Source: Bradyrhizobium erythrophlei (GTDB lineage Bacteria; Pseudomonadota; Alphaproteobacteria; Rhizobiales; Xanthobacteraceae). From it: a stretch of 64,000 nt of DNA. The translations under genes and the position numbers were made by a program. The first letter of the stretch is position 1, and each line of letters begins with the position of its first letter. The notes below the pieces were generated by a model that searched no databases, was not told where the DNA came from, and saw only the letters and a list, made by a program, of their open reading frames with translations. Location of the stretch: NCBI RefSeq assembly GCF_900129425.1, contig NZ_LT670817.1:6076001-6140000 (forward strand), given 5' to 3'. This document shows, piece by piece, positions 16,972 through 25,962 of the stretch.

Positions 16972-17000
16972 AAGGCCCGCATCCCGCGGGCCTTTTCTTT
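16972..17000. terminator. Strong intrinsic terminator between convergent genes
   Basis: A 9 bp stem (AAGGCCCGC / GCGGGCCTT), 5 nt loop, then TTCTTTT. It lies directly after the PRC-barrel stop and can also serve the cytochrome gene that converges from the other strand. Confidence 0.8.
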
Positions 17001-17015
17001 TCAACAGACGCCTGC

Positions 17016-17588
17016 CTATTTGTTTCCACAACCCGTCATGCAGTCCGGATTTTTGACGTCGGGACGGGGATCACCGACGAACATACCGCGGTTCGGCATC
17101 TTGATCGCGCTCAGTGTTTTGGCATCAAGCGTGGCGTCCGCCGGCAGCAAGCCGTTCATATTAAGGATATAGGCGGACACGGCGTAGACGTCGTCATTGC
17201 TGAGGGATTCCGGCGCGTTCTGCGGCATGGCGCGGCGGATATAGTCGAACAGGGTCGTGGCGTAGGGCCAATAGCTGCCGACCGTCTTGACCGGCTTGGG
17301 CGACGCCAGTGTGCCCTGCCCGCCGACCAGTTTATCGCCGACGCCGCCCTCGCCCTTGGCGCCGTGACAGGCCGCACATTGCGCATCGAACACCTCATGG
17401 CCGTGACCGACGGTGCCGTTTCCCGAAGGCAGGTTGTGGCCGTCGCGATCGATATCGATGTTCCAGCCCGCGATCTCCGCCGGCGTCGCGGGGTGTCCGA
17501 TGCCGTAAGGACTTTGTGCCTTCGCAGTCGTCGCGCTCAGCGCGGCGACGACAGCGAAGGCTGCGATGTAACTCTCACGCAAGCGCAT
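17016..17588 (-). CDS. Monohaem c-type cytochrome, sulfite dehydrogenase subunit (SoxD/SorB-like)
   Basis: A 190-residue periplasmic protein with a signal peptide (1 to about 24, ending TTAKAQ) and one haem motif, CAACH (Cys71, Cys74, His75). Met121 in RRAMPQNAP is the probable sixth ligand. It overlaps the stop of the SoxC-like gene by 14 bp, so it should be its electron acceptor, passing electrons from sulfite to the respiratory chain. Paracoccus SoxD is about twice as long with two haems, so this is a short one-haem version. An unusual C-terminus has CMTGCG, with two further cysteines. Confidence 0.85.
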   Translation of the reverse strand: MRLRESYIAAFAVVAALSATTAKAQSPYGIGHPATPAEIAGWNIDIDRDGHNLPSGNGTVGHGHEVFDAQCAACHGAKGEGGVGDKLVGGQGTLASPKPVKTVGSYWPYATTLFDYIRRAMPQNAPESLSNDDVYAVSAYILNMNGLLPADATLDAKTLSAIKMPNRGMFVGDPRPDVKNPDCMTGCGNK

Positions 17589-18861
17589 TGGTCACCTCGC
17601 CATTCGCCGCGATGTGCCAGGGCCAGATCGCGTTGTTGTGGTAATAGGAATTGTCGCCGCGCACCGTGAGGAGTTCGGCCAGAGTCGGCTGAACGTAGCC
17701 AGTCTCGTCGGTGGCGCGGCTTTGAATCACGGCCGGCTGGCCATCCCAATGCCAGGGCAGCGTGAAGCGGGTCAGAGCCCGGGTCAGCACCGGCTCCTGC
17801 AACTGCGCTTCCTGCCAGTTCTTGCCGTCATCGATGGAGACGTCGACCCGCCTGATCTTGCCGTGGCCGCTCCAGGCGATGCCGCTGATTTCGTGGAATC
17901 CAGGCGTGGCCAGCTTCTGGCCGCCCGACGGCCGCGTGATGATCGATTTGGCCTCCATGTAGAATGTAAATTCGCGCGCCGAGCCGCCTGGGATCAGGTC
18001 GGTGTATTTCGATGTTTCCTCGCGCGAGTAAGACGGCTCAGCAGTAACATGCAGCCGGCGCAGCCACTTGACGTTCATGTTGCCTTCGAAGCCGGGCAGC
18101 AGCAGCCGCAGCGGATAGCCTTGCTGCGGGCGCAGCCGCTCGCCGTTCTGGCTATACACCAGCATGGCATCGTCGAGGCATTTCTCAATCGGAATGCTGC
18201 GCGTCATCGCCGCCGCATCGGCGCCTTCGGCGATGACCCATTTGGCGTCCGGCTGCAATCCGGCTTCCTGTAGCACCAGCTTCAGGCTCACCCCGGTCCA
18301 TTCGGCACAGCTCAGCAGACCGACGAGATCGGACGCCGTCTTGCCGTAAGGTTTTGTGTAAACGGGATTGCCGGAGCATTCGAGGAAGTAGATGCGCGAT
18401 TGGGAAGGAAATCGCCGGATATCGTCCATGGTGAAGATCAGCGGCTTGTCGACGAGGCCGTGGAGCATCAGCCGATGCTGCGCCGGGTCGATCGTGGGAA
18501 CGCCGCCGTGATGCCGTTCGTAGAACAGCCCGTTCGGCGTGATAATGCCGTCGAGATCTCCAAGCGGTGTCCGTCCGGAAGCGGACAGGTATTGCGACAA
18601 GTTTTTCGGAATGTTTTTAACCACGCCCTTCTCGAACGGCGAAGGCGTTCCATAAAGCTGGCTTCCCATCGGATCGCCCGGTGTCTTCATCCACTCGGGA
18701 ATATTGGGCGGAAGGTTGTCGGCATTCTCTGTAGCCGCCGAAACCTCGCCGCCCGCGAGGCTGCCCAGGACGGCACCACCCATCAAGGCGCTGCCCTCGC
18801 GCAGGAAACGTCGGCGCGACGTGACGGCGAGATCATTGTCAGAGTCGGTTGGCTCGGTCAT
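17575..18861 (-). CDS. soxC: Molybdopterin sulfite dehydrogenase, SoxC-like
   Basis: A 428-residue sulfite-oxidase-family enzyme. The N-terminus has a Tat signal (SRRRFLREGSALMGG), so it is exported folded with its cofactor. The molybdopterin domain holds FYERHHGG and the ligand cysteine in YFLECSGNP; the C-terminal dimerisation domain has SGIAWSGHGKIRRVDVSIDD. It oxidises sulfite (or Sox-bound sulfane sulfur) in the periplasm. The ATG at 18861 follows GGAGGACG. No other sox gene (soxXYZAB) is within the window, so a stand-alone sulfite dehydrogenase role is likely. Confidence 0.9.
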   Translation of the reverse strand: MTEPTDSDNDLAVTSRRRFLREGSALMGGAVLGSLAGGEVSAATENADNLPPNIPEWMKTPGDPMGSQLYGTPSPFEKGVVKNIPKNLSQYLSASGRTPLGDLDGIITPNGLFYERHHGGVPTIDPAQHRLMLHGLVDKPLIFTMDDIRRFPSQSRIYFLECSGNPVYTKPYGKTASDLVGLLSCAEWTGVSLKLVLQEAGLQPDAKWVIAEGADAAAMTRSIPIEKCLDDAMLVYSQNGERLRPQQGYPLRLLLPGFEGNMNVKWLRRLHVTAEPSYSREETSKYTDLIPGGSAREFTFYMEAKSIITRPSGGQKLATPGFHEISGIAWSGHGKIRRVDVSIDDGKNWQEAQLQEPVLTRALTRFTLPWHWDGQPAVIQSRATDETGYVQPTLAELLTVRGDNSYYHNNAIWPWHIAANGEVTNALA

Positions 18862-19034
18862 CGGCGTCCTCCGTTCGAAAGCGGCAGGTATGGAACATAT
18901 CAATGTAGTGGCTGGCAATATGTGCCGCCAAATATTCAAAAAGCGGGTATTTTGGCCGGTGGTGGCCTTAAACCGTCCTCCAGCGAATGCTGAGAGGCCC
19001 CTCGGGACGTGTGTCATTCGAAGCCGCGCTCCGC

Positions 19035-20291
19035 TCATCGCGACACCATCGACAGGGCAAGCAGGGAAAGCACCAGCGCCGGCGGCATGACCACTATCCC
19101 CAGCTTCAGGAACCGCATGGCACTGACGTGCTCTCCTTCGCGCCGCAACACGATTAGCCAAAGAATGGTGGCGAGCGAGCCCGTCACCGACAGGTTGGGT
19201 CCGAGATCGACGCCGATCAGGATCGCGCCCGTGACGTGTGCCGGAACCTGCGCGGTTTGACTTGTCGTTGCCGCCATCAAACCGACGGGAAGATTGTTCG
19301 CAAGGTTCGATGCTATGGCGACCACAACGCCGGCGATCCAGGAAGCGATCTGTGGCGAGGTCGTCGCGGCCTCCTTCAGAACGCGAGCCATGGCTGGCAG
19401 AACGCCGGTCCGGTTCAGTCCTTCGACAAGGATAAACAGACCTGCCACCAGCGGCAGCACGGACCACGAGACGTCCTTGAGAACCGGTAGTGGCGACTGA
19501 CGCCCGAGCATCAATACTATCGCTGTCACGGTCGCCCCCGCGATAAAGGTAGGAAGCCCGAGATCCCGGCCGATCGCCGATGCCGCGAGAAGCACGATCG
19601 CCGTCATGGCGATTCCGAACGCGGCGAGCTTGCCACCGAGCGTAAGCCGCGTAATGCCATCTACTGTGGCGACGGTCGAATCGAGCGCATCGCGCTGCGT
19701 CAGCCGCAGCGCGAGATAGGTTGCAACGATGGCGACAACCGAAGGCAACGCGAAGATGCGCAGCCAGCCCCCTAGCGGCGGCATCTGCTGGCCGAATACG
19801 ACGAGGTTGGCGGGATTGGAAATCGGGAGCACGAAGCTCGCCGCGTTCGCGATGAATGCGCAAATGAACAGATACGGCAGCGGTTCGACCTTTGCGGCGC
19901 GGGTCGCGGCATAGACGGCTGGGGTCAGAACTACGGCCGTGGCATCGTTGGACAGAAGAACCGTGACGATGGTGCCGACAATGTAGACAATCAGGAACAG
20001 CCGCTTTGCCGAGCCGTGCGAATGCCGGACCGCCTGCGCGGCGAGCCAGTCGAACAACCCCTCTTTCCGCGCCACTTCAGCCAGCAGCATCATGCCGATC
20101 AAGAAGAAATAAACGTCGGTGCCCTTGGCTGCGGCTGCAAGCGCGTCGGGCCATGGCAGCAGGTTGAGCAGTACGAGCAACGCGGCGCCGGCGACCGCCC
20201 AGATAAACTCCGGCAGATTCCACGGCCGTGCGATCACGCCAAGCGTCGCGAGGGCTGCGATTCCCCAGGTGGCGGCATTGGTGTCGGGCAT
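19035..20291 (-). CDS. ArsB/NhaD-type ion transporter (arsenite or anion efflux-like)
   Basis: About 418 residues and roughly 11 membrane segments. Family landmarks are FFLIGMMLLAEVARKEG, LSNDATAVVLTPAVY, FVLPISNPANLVVFGQ in the first half and SNLANNLPVGLM plus GVDLGPNLSVTGSLATILW in the second; these are the two inverted repeats of the ArsB/IT superfamily. It could export arsenite, or move another anion; no arsR or arsC is beside it, so arsenite specificity is not proven. The ATG at 20291 (MPDTNAATWG) is the likely start; an ATG at 20336 would add 15 polar residues. Confidence 0.82.
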   Translation of the reverse strand: MPDTNAATWGIAALATLGVIARPWNLPEFIWAVAGAALLVLLNLLPWPDALAAAAKGTDVYFFLIGMMLLAEVARKEGLFDWLAAQAVRHSHGSAKRLFLIVYIVGTIVTVLLSNDATAVVLTPAVYAATRAAKVEPLPYLFICAFIANAASFVLPISNPANLVVFGQQMPPLGGWLRIFALPSVVAIVATYLALRLTQRDALDSTVATVDGITRLTLGGKLAAFGIAMTAIVLLAASAIGRDLGLPTFIAGATVTAIVLMLGRQSPLPVLKDVSWSVLPLVAGLFILVEGLNRTGVLPAMARVLKEAATTSPQIASWIAGVVVAIASNLANNLPVGLMAATTSQTAQVPAHVTGAILIGVDLGPNLSVTGSLATILWLIVLRREGEHVSAMRFLKLGIVVMPPALVLSLLALSMVSR

Positions 20292-20351
20292 CACTGCGCA
20301 GCCGCCCGTGCGGTTGCCTTGCGGCCACCAGAACAATGCCGCCGCGCGACG

Positions 20352-21479
20352 TTACTCTGCCTCATCGGCCGTCTTGCTCCTCGAACCCGTTGGCGCCTCT
20401 GCCCAGTCTGCCACACAGCGCTCCAGATCCTTCAAATTCTGGCGCATTTGCTCGAGCGAAAATCCCAGGGCAAAAAACCGCTCCGCCACGTCTCCAGGCA
20501 ATCCTCTGGTCAAGCCTTCGCTGCGGACCGAGGCGACCTCGGCTCCGTAAGCCTGCAATGCAGCCTGCACCGGCGCTATCGATGGCGGGAAGGTGGCGTT
20601 CCGCAGGGCGGCGGCGGTCTTGCTGAGATATTCGACGATCGCGTCACTGATGCGCGTCAACGGCAAAGCCAGCCGTCGTTGCAACTCGGCGGGCAACGGC
20701 ACCACGCTGGCGCGCCCGATCATCACCAGATCATGGCGCAGCCGCAGCACGGTTCGCAGCAATGGGCCGGTATCGGGTCCAGTGGTGAGGCGAGCGGCCC
20801 GCTCACGCTCAGCCTCGGCGCCGATCGCGTTCAATCCAGCCAGGGCGGCACCGATTCCGTCCTGCAGCCTGCGCAAGGCGTCGTTATCTCGCCCCCGTGT
20901 CAGGCCGCACAGCAACTCATTGAGGACGGACGCCATCAATTCCAGCGCATTCGCACCGCTGGCGCGGATCTGACTATGCGCACGCGACGGCAGCACCAGA
21001 AAGGAAACCAAAAGACCGGTGAGCGCGCCGACCGTGACTTCCAGCACCCGATCGATCGCCGAATCGAGGGGATCAACGCGGTTCATGACCGGGAGCAGCA
21101 GCACGATGATGGCCGTGATCGTGGCGGCATTCAGGCTGGGATTGATAGCTGCGGCGAACGCCAGCGGCGCGACCGCCAGCACCAGGACAAACAGCAATGC
21201 GCCTTCGCCGGCGTGCGGAATCAGGATGGCGACCGCCCCGCCATAAATCGCGCCGCCCAGGGTCCCGATCAGATAATCGCGGGTCGCCTTGAGCGATCGC
21301 CCGACACTCATCTGGGTGACAATAATGGAAGTAAGCACCGCCCACAGCGGCAGCCTGAGACCCAGCGCCAGCGCGATCACCAAAGCGCCCATGGCCGCCA
21401 CGGTGACGCGCAAGCCGAGGCCAAGTTCGACTTTTCGGGACCGCAGCCACGCTGCCATAGTCTTGAAAGACGGGGTCAT
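20352..21479 (-). CDS. FUSC family membrane protein (fusaric acid resistance-like)
   Basis: About 375 residues. Residues 20-160 form paired hydrophobic segments of the FUSC half-domain (LRVTVAAMGALVIALALG, LPLWAVLTSIIVTQMSVGRS, KATRDYLIGTLGGAIYGG); the rest is a cytoplasmic helical region. It is about half the length of full FUSC/YccS proteins, as is common in this group. Related proteins support efflux of aromatic acids, but no partner HlyD-type gene is near. The ATG at 21479 (MTPSFKTMAAWL) gives a sensible N-terminus; a start at 21626 would add 49 residues with no family match. Confidence 0.8.
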   Translation of the reverse strand: MTPSFKTMAAWLRSRKVELGLGLRVTVAAMGALVIALALGLRLPLWAVLTSIIVTQMSVGRSLKATRDYLIGTLGGAIYGGAVAILIPHAGEGALLFVLVLAVAPLAFAAAINPSLNAATITAIIVLLLPVMNRVDPLDSAIDRVLEVTVGALTGLLVSFLVLPSRAHSQIRASGANALELMASVLNELLCGLTRGRDNDALRRLQDGIGAALAGLNAIGAEAERERAARLTTGPDTGPLLRTVLRLRHDLVMIGRASVVPLPAELQRRLALPLTRISDAIVEYLSKTAAALRNATFPPSIAPVQAALQAYGAEVASVRSEGLTRGLPGDVAERFFALGFSLEQMRQNLKDLERCVADWAEAPTGSRSKTADEAE

Positions 21480-21740
21480 TGGTATCGATCCGGGATATCG
21501 GTGTCGGTTGGTAAGGTTACGGGAAATACTCAGGACGTACCGAACGTAATACGCCGCCTTCGGATTCGATCGCACCTTGAATATTTTCGCGTAGCGCGCC
21601 TTGATTTCCTCGCTCTGCGCCAGCACCGCCGTCCGGATCGGATTTGAGGAATTTCAGCGCCGACAGCGGTGGGTGACCTGGCTTTTCCTTGATTTGCGCA
21701 TGGAACGAGCATGGCGATTCCCGTGAGTTGCGCCCCGTCT

Positions 21741-22213
21741 CTACTGGCCGGTGCGATCAATTGTGGACTGGACTATGGCAGGTTGCGGCGATCTGTATCG
21801 GCGGCGCGCACGTTGCACCAGCGCGGTCCAGTCGGCAAGGATGGGAGGACGCAGCACGCCCGGAGGTGAGAGCTGATATTCCACGATGTGGCCGGATTCA
21901 TCGGTGAGGTGCTGGTCGAGCATGCCGGCGAGCAATTCAGCGTGGCGTCGGTGCAGAGCGAAACTCGGCCGCCTGTCCGCGGCCCACCAGCATCATCCCG
22001 CGTACGTTCGATCCGCGAATAGTTCAGCGCATTACCTCGAGCAGCGGGGTTTCGGGTGACTTCGTGTTTGGTGGTCGCGGGGCGATCATTGAGCACGCCG
22101 CTCGCAGCCAGTATCATGCGGCGGTACATACCGACACGATGCAGTGTGACGCATGAACACGACCAATATGTTCGAGGGTCGCCGGCGATCGGCGCGGTTG
22201 CCGTGATGATCAT
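21741..22213 (-). other. Possible decayed gene between FUSC and monooxygenase genes
   Basis: A strong ribosome binding site (AGGAGG) lies 4 nt before an ATG at 22213 that opens a frame MIITATAPIAGDPRTYW. The more protein-like sequence further on (FALHRRHAELLAGMLDQHL, then ESGHIVEYQLSPPGVLRPP) is in a different frame, ending at 21741. I recognise no family. The change of frame suggests a broken gene, but it could also be chance. Confidence 0.3.
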
Positions 22214-22404
22214 GAGGCCTCCTACTGGTGCGCAATCCTGCGAAGGATATCCAGCCAAGTCGACGCAAGCAGCATGCCGGACGGATGCCTGCCGCTTGCG
22301 GACCCCCCGCGGCGCCCCCCGGAGTTATTGGCCGAACCAACCTTCCGTTCCGGCATTCTGGATACGCTATTCCACTTCAACAGCCAGACATGGAGAAGCA
22401 GATC

Positions 22405-23925
22405 ATGCGAAGTGATGTTCTTATCGTCGGCGCAGGCCCGACGGGTCTGGTGCTGGCACTTTGGCTGACCAAGCTAGGGGTCAATGTGCGCGTTGTCGAC
22501 AAGACGGCCGAGCCGGGTACGACTTCGCGCGCTTTGGCCGTGCAGGCCCGCACGCTCGAACTCTACCGCCAGCTCGATCTCACCGAGGCCGTAGTCGCGG
22601 CGGGACACCAGGTTCCTGCCGTCAATCTTTGGGTGAAGGGTGAAGCGGCGGCGCGGCTCGCGTTTGAAACTGTCGGCTCCGGCCTGACGCCCTACCCCTT
22701 CCTCCACATCTTTCCCCAAGACCAGCACGAGCGATTGCTGATCGAGCGGCTGCAGGCGCTCGGTGTCGCGGTGGAGCGGAAAACCGAGCTGATCCATTTC
22801 GTCGAGCAGAAGGATCGCATCGTTGCCCGCCTGCGCGGACCCAACGGTCAGGAGGTTGATTGCGAGGCTGATTACATTGCCGGCTGCGATGGTGCGCGCT
22901 CGATCGTACGCGAGACCATCGGCACCGGCTTTCCCGGCGGCACCTATCGGCAGATATTCTACGTCGCCGACGTCGAGGCCGAAGGCCCTGCCCTGAATGG
23001 CGAACTGCACGTCGATCTCGACGAGGCTGATTTCCTTGGCGTATTCCCGCTGGCGAGGCAAGGACGAGCCCGCCTGATCGGGACGGTACGCGACGAGCGC
23101 GCCGACCGCGCCGACACCCTCACCTTCAAGGACATCAGCGATCGGGCGATCAATCATCTCAAGGTGGGGATCAAAAACGTCAACTGGTTTTCGACCTATC
23201 ATGTGCATCACCGGGTGACGGAGCATTTCCGTAAAGGACGGGCGTTCCTGCTTGGCGACGCGGCGCACATTCACAGCCCGGCCGGTGGACAGGGCATGAA
23301 TACCGGGATTGGCGACGCCATCAATCTTGCGTGGAAGCTCGCGGCCGTCCTGGCCGGGCGCGCGCACGACACTCTGCTCGACAGTTATGAGGCCGAGAGG
23401 ATCGGCTTTGCCCGGCGGCTAGTCGCGACCACCGACCGCGTCTTCAGCTTCGCGACCGCCGAGGGGCGGATCGCCGACATCCTCCGCACGCGGGTCGCGC
23501 CGGTGGTGTTCCCGATGGCTGTCGCCTTCGACGCGGTCCGCGAGTATCTGTTCCGGACGGTCTCGCAGATCATGCTGAATTACCGCCAGGGTCCCTTAAG
23601 CCGCGGCACGGCCGGGCACGTGCATGGCGGCGATCGCCTGCCATGGGCACTGGTCGGGGAATCCGACAATTTCGGCTCGCTCGCAACGATGGAATGGCAA
23701 GTCCATGTCTACGGCTCTGCCCGCACCGAACTCGCTGCGTGGTGCGCGGCTCACAACGTCCCCTTACAAAAATTCGACTGGAGAACCGAATATGAGGCCG
23801 CCGGCCTCGCCCGCGATGCGGTTTATTTGCTTAGACCCGACACTTACGTAGCGCTTGCCGATGGCTCCGGCGATGTCGGCGTCCTTGAACGCTACTTCGA
23901 AGATCATGGCATTCGGCCGGCGTGA
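22405..23925 (+). CDS. FAD-dependent aromatic-ring monooxygenase (PHBH/PheA-type)
   Basis: A 506-residue class A flavoprotein monooxygenase. The Rossmann motif VLIVGAGPTGLVLAL is at the N-terminus, the DG motif is GCDGARSIVR, and the GD motif LLGDAAHIHSPAGGQGMN closes the FAD site; a thioredoxin-like C-terminal region completes the length typical of phenol or 3-(3-hydroxyphenyl)propionate hydroxylases. It would use NAD(P)H and O2 to hydroxylate a phenolic substrate in the cytoplasm; the substrate is unknown. The ATG at 22405 has GGAGAA upstream; one at 22390 (MEKQI) is an alternative. No ring-cleavage gene is adjacent. Confidence 0.9.
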   Translation: MRSDVLIVGAGPTGLVLALWLTKLGVNVRVVDKTAEPGTTSRALAVQARTLELYRQLDLTEAVVAAGHQVPAVNLWVKGEAAARLAFETVGSGLTPYPFLHIFPQDQHERLLIERLQALGVAVERKTELIHFVEQKDRIVARLRGPNGQEVDCEADYIAGCDGARSIVRETIGTGFPGGTYRQIFYVADVEAEGPALNGELHVDLDEADFLGVFPLARQGRARLIGTVRDERADRADTLTFKDISDRAINHLKVGIKNVNWFSTYHVHHRVTEHFRKGRAFLLGDAAHIHSPAGGQGMNTGIGDAINLAWKLAAVLAGRAHDTLLDSYEAERIGFARRLVATTDRVFSFATAEGRIADILRTRVAPVVFPMAVAFDAVREYLFRTVSQIMLNYRQGPLSRGTAGHVHGGDRLPWALVGESDNFGSLATMEWQVHVYGSARTELAAWCAAHNVPLQKFDWRTEYEAAGLARDAVYLLRPDTYVALADGSGDVGVLERYFEDHGIRPA

Positions 23926-23942
23926 AGCCTGGCATGATCGCT

Positions 23943-24920
23943 TCAATCGCCCGGTCCAATTGCATTGCTCGGCGTCGGCCTGTCGGTGATCTGCTGGCCA
24001 AACAGGCTCCCGATCAGCTCAACACCGGTGCGCGCGGTACGGCCCCGCTCATCGAGGAACGGGTTGAGTTCGACAATATCGACGGATCGAACCAAACCGG
24101 AATCGTGCAGCATCTCCATGACCAGATGTGCCTCCCGATAGGTCGCGCCACCAGGCACCGTGGTGCCAACGCCAGGCGCCAGATGGGGATCGAGAAAATC
24201 AACGTCAAAACTGACATGCAGCACGCCGTTGCGGGATTTCACCTTGTCGATGACGCGGCGGATCGACACGCTTACCCCGAACTCGTCGATCTCGCGCATG
24301 TCGGCAACGTTGACGCGACGAGTCTGCAGCAACTCATTTTCCAGTCTGTCGATCGAGCGTGTGCCGAATAGCTCAAGTTGATCGGGACTGATAGATGCGC
24401 GTGGCTCGTCCCCTACAAGGCTGTCCAGCCCAGGCTCGCCGCACAGGAATGCCGCCGACATCCCGTGCATGTTGCCGGTCAGGGTGGTTGCGGGCGTGTT
24501 GTAGTCGGCGTGCGCATCCAGCCACAGCACAAAGAGCTCTCGGCCGGTTTCGTGCCAATGGCGCGCAATGCCATTCACCGAACCCATCGACAGCGAGTGA
24601 TCGCCGCCGAGAAAGATCGGGATGGAGCCGGACTGCGCCAATTCATAGGCGCGCCTGCTCAATGCCCGCGTCCAGCACTGGATTTCCCGGTAGTGCTTTG
24701 CATTGTCAGGTGGAGCATCGGCCAGTTCGGCGAGCCCGTTGATTGACAGATCGCCGTAGTCCTTTACTTCAAGGCCCAGCCCGTCGAGTACGGTGAGAAG
24801 ACCGGCCGTTCGCAGCGCCGCAGGTCCCATCAGGGTTCCGCGCTGTGACGCGCCGATATCGATGGGAGCGCCGAGTACGGCAATTCGTTTCGCTAGATCG
24901 GATTTGAAAGTGTCGATCAC
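23943..24920 (-). CDS. rocF: Arginase
   Basis: A 325-residue enzyme of the arginase/agmatinase family, closest in layout to RocF. Mn-binding motifs are complete: GGDHS (105-109), DAHAD (135-139) and SFDVDFLDP (237-245). The sequence PIDIGASQRGTLMGPAALR at the N-terminus and the C-terminal SVDIVELNPFLDE are typical of arginase. It hydrolyses arginine to ornithine and urea in the cytoplasm. The start is GTG at 24920 with GGAGGG 6 nt upstream; an ATG at 25058 would add 46 unrelated residues. No rocD or regulator gene is adjacent. Confidence 0.93.
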   Translation of the reverse strand: MIDTFKSDLAKRIAVLGAPIDIGASQRGTLMGPAALRTAGLLTVLDGLGLEVKDYGDLSINGLAELADAPPDNAKHYREIQCWTRALSRRAYELAQSGSIPIFLGGDHSLSMGSVNGIARHWHETGRELFVLWLDAHADYNTPATTLTGNMHGMSAAFLCGEPGLDSLVGDEPRASISPDQLELFGTRSIDRLENELLQTRRVNVADMREIDEFGVSVSIRRVIDKVKSRNGVLHVSFDVDFLDPHLAPGVGTTVPGGATYREAHLVMEMLHDSGLVRSVDIVELNPFLDERGRTARTGVELIGSLFGQQITDRPTPSNAIGPGD

Positions 24921-25174
24921 GGCACACCCTCCGAGGTGATCAAATATCACTACGTGCTTCGCAAAATCCAGGGAAGAAGTGTTCGGCCCGCCGGCCGAGT
25001 ATTCGTGTTTCGCTTTCGCGGCTATTTTGGGAGGCCAGTGCAATATCCCACGGAACAAAGCTCCCGCTGCCGCATTTTCACCGCGAGGCCCCGCCGTTCA
25101 ATACGGCGCCTGTCGCGGATAGCCAAAGGCGGCGGCCTCATCGGATCCCAATCCAGATTCGAGGGGAAGCCATC

Positions 25175-25435
25175 GTGAACGTCGAAATACCGCAGCCGAT
25201 CCCGCAACCGGGCATGGCCGAACGCGCCATCGACGCGGCGACGGATGTATCGCGCACCATCACGGAAGTTTCCGCAGCGCTGCGGGTGGCAGTTGACCGG
25301 CTAAGTTCTGCCATTGCGACCGCGCGGGAGCCGGGAAAACCGCTCTCGACCATCAGCGCCGTTACCCGGGAGGCTCCGCTCGCAAGCCTGTTCGTCGCAT
25401 TCTTGTTCGGCATAGCGGTAGCGCGCCGGCGCTAG
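25175..25435 (+). CDS. Small protein with C-terminal membrane anchor (86 aa)
   Basis: A GTG start at 25175 follows GAGGGGAAGC. The first 60 residues are amphipathic helix (AERAIDAATDVSRTITEVSA, AALRVAVDRLSS); the end has a hydrophobic stretch (PLASLFVAFLFGIAVARRR) closed by three arginines. The layout resembles the ElaB/YqjD/DUF883 tail-anchored proteins that associate with ribosomes in stationary phase, but sequence identity cannot be claimed. It diverges from the arginase gene. Confidence 0.65.
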   Translation: MNVEIPQPIPQPGMAERAIDAATDVSRTITEVSAALRVAVDRLSSAIATAREPGKPLSTISAVTREAPLASLFVAFLFGIAVARRR

Positions 25436-25568
25436 ATTCGCCCTGAAGTCCGCGCCCAGAGTCGCCGCGGCGGTCATCAGCACGATCGATATTTCTGGTA
25501 AATTCCCAGTGGGAACCAATCATCGCAACCCGGATTGTTGCAGCGACTGGCCTTTTCGGAGAACCACC

Positions 25569-25805
25569 ATGAAGCCGCTGATCATCTGCACCGCCGTTCT
25601 GGGCATCGCATTGGCTCCCGCCGCCGCCGGGGCGAAAGGATGCATCAAAGGCGCTATCGTCGGCGGCATTGCCGGCCATATGGCCGGCCACGGCAAGGTC
25701 GGTGTGGTTGCAGGATGCATCATCGGCCATCACGAAGCCAACAAGCGGGACGCCAACAGAACCGATCAAAAGGCATCGCCTCCTGCTCAAGACAATCACA
25801 TCTGA
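25569..25805 (+). CDS. Small exported glycine/histidine-rich protein (78 aa)
   Basis: ATG at 25569 with GGAGAACC upstream. A signal peptide (1 to about 22, TAVLGIALAPAAAGAKG) is followed by a glycine-zipper-like segment with cysteines and histidines (GAIVGGIAGHMAGHGKVGVV, CIIGHH) and a polar tail. Such glycine-zipper proteins often sit in the periplasm or outer membrane; the function is unknown. A strong terminator follows 50 bp downstream. Confidence 0.65.
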   Translation: MKPLIICTAVLGIALAPAAAGAKGCIKGAIVGGIAGHMAGHGKVGVVAGCIIGHHEANKRDANRTDQKASPPAQDNHI

Positions 25806-25858
25806 GCCTCGCCACGCCCCTTACGGGTTTAGCCCGGGTTCCGGCACGTCTCGAACGA

Positions 25859-25895
25859 GTTAGAAGAGCCCCGGCCTAACCGGGGTTCTTCTAAC
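25859..25895 (+). terminator. Long, nearly perfect hairpin terminator
   Basis: A 16 bp stem (GTTAGAAG..CCCCGG paired with CCGGGG..CTTCTAAC, one G-T pair) with a 5 nt loop CCTAA, followed by TTTCG. It lies between the gene ending at 25805 and the convergent gene at 25963 and can act in both directions. Confidence 0.75.
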
Positions 25896-25962
25896 TTTCG
25901 AGTGCGGAGGAGCTTGGTACTTCGTGACCAACTGAACGACGTTCGCAGCGCCGCAGCGAAAA

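Noticed and set aside
17575..19863. A 762-codon open frame covering soxC and extending upstream
   Set aside because: The part before 18861 is a shadow of the ArsB-like gene in another frame; soxC has its own start with GGAGGACG and a Tat signal at 18861.
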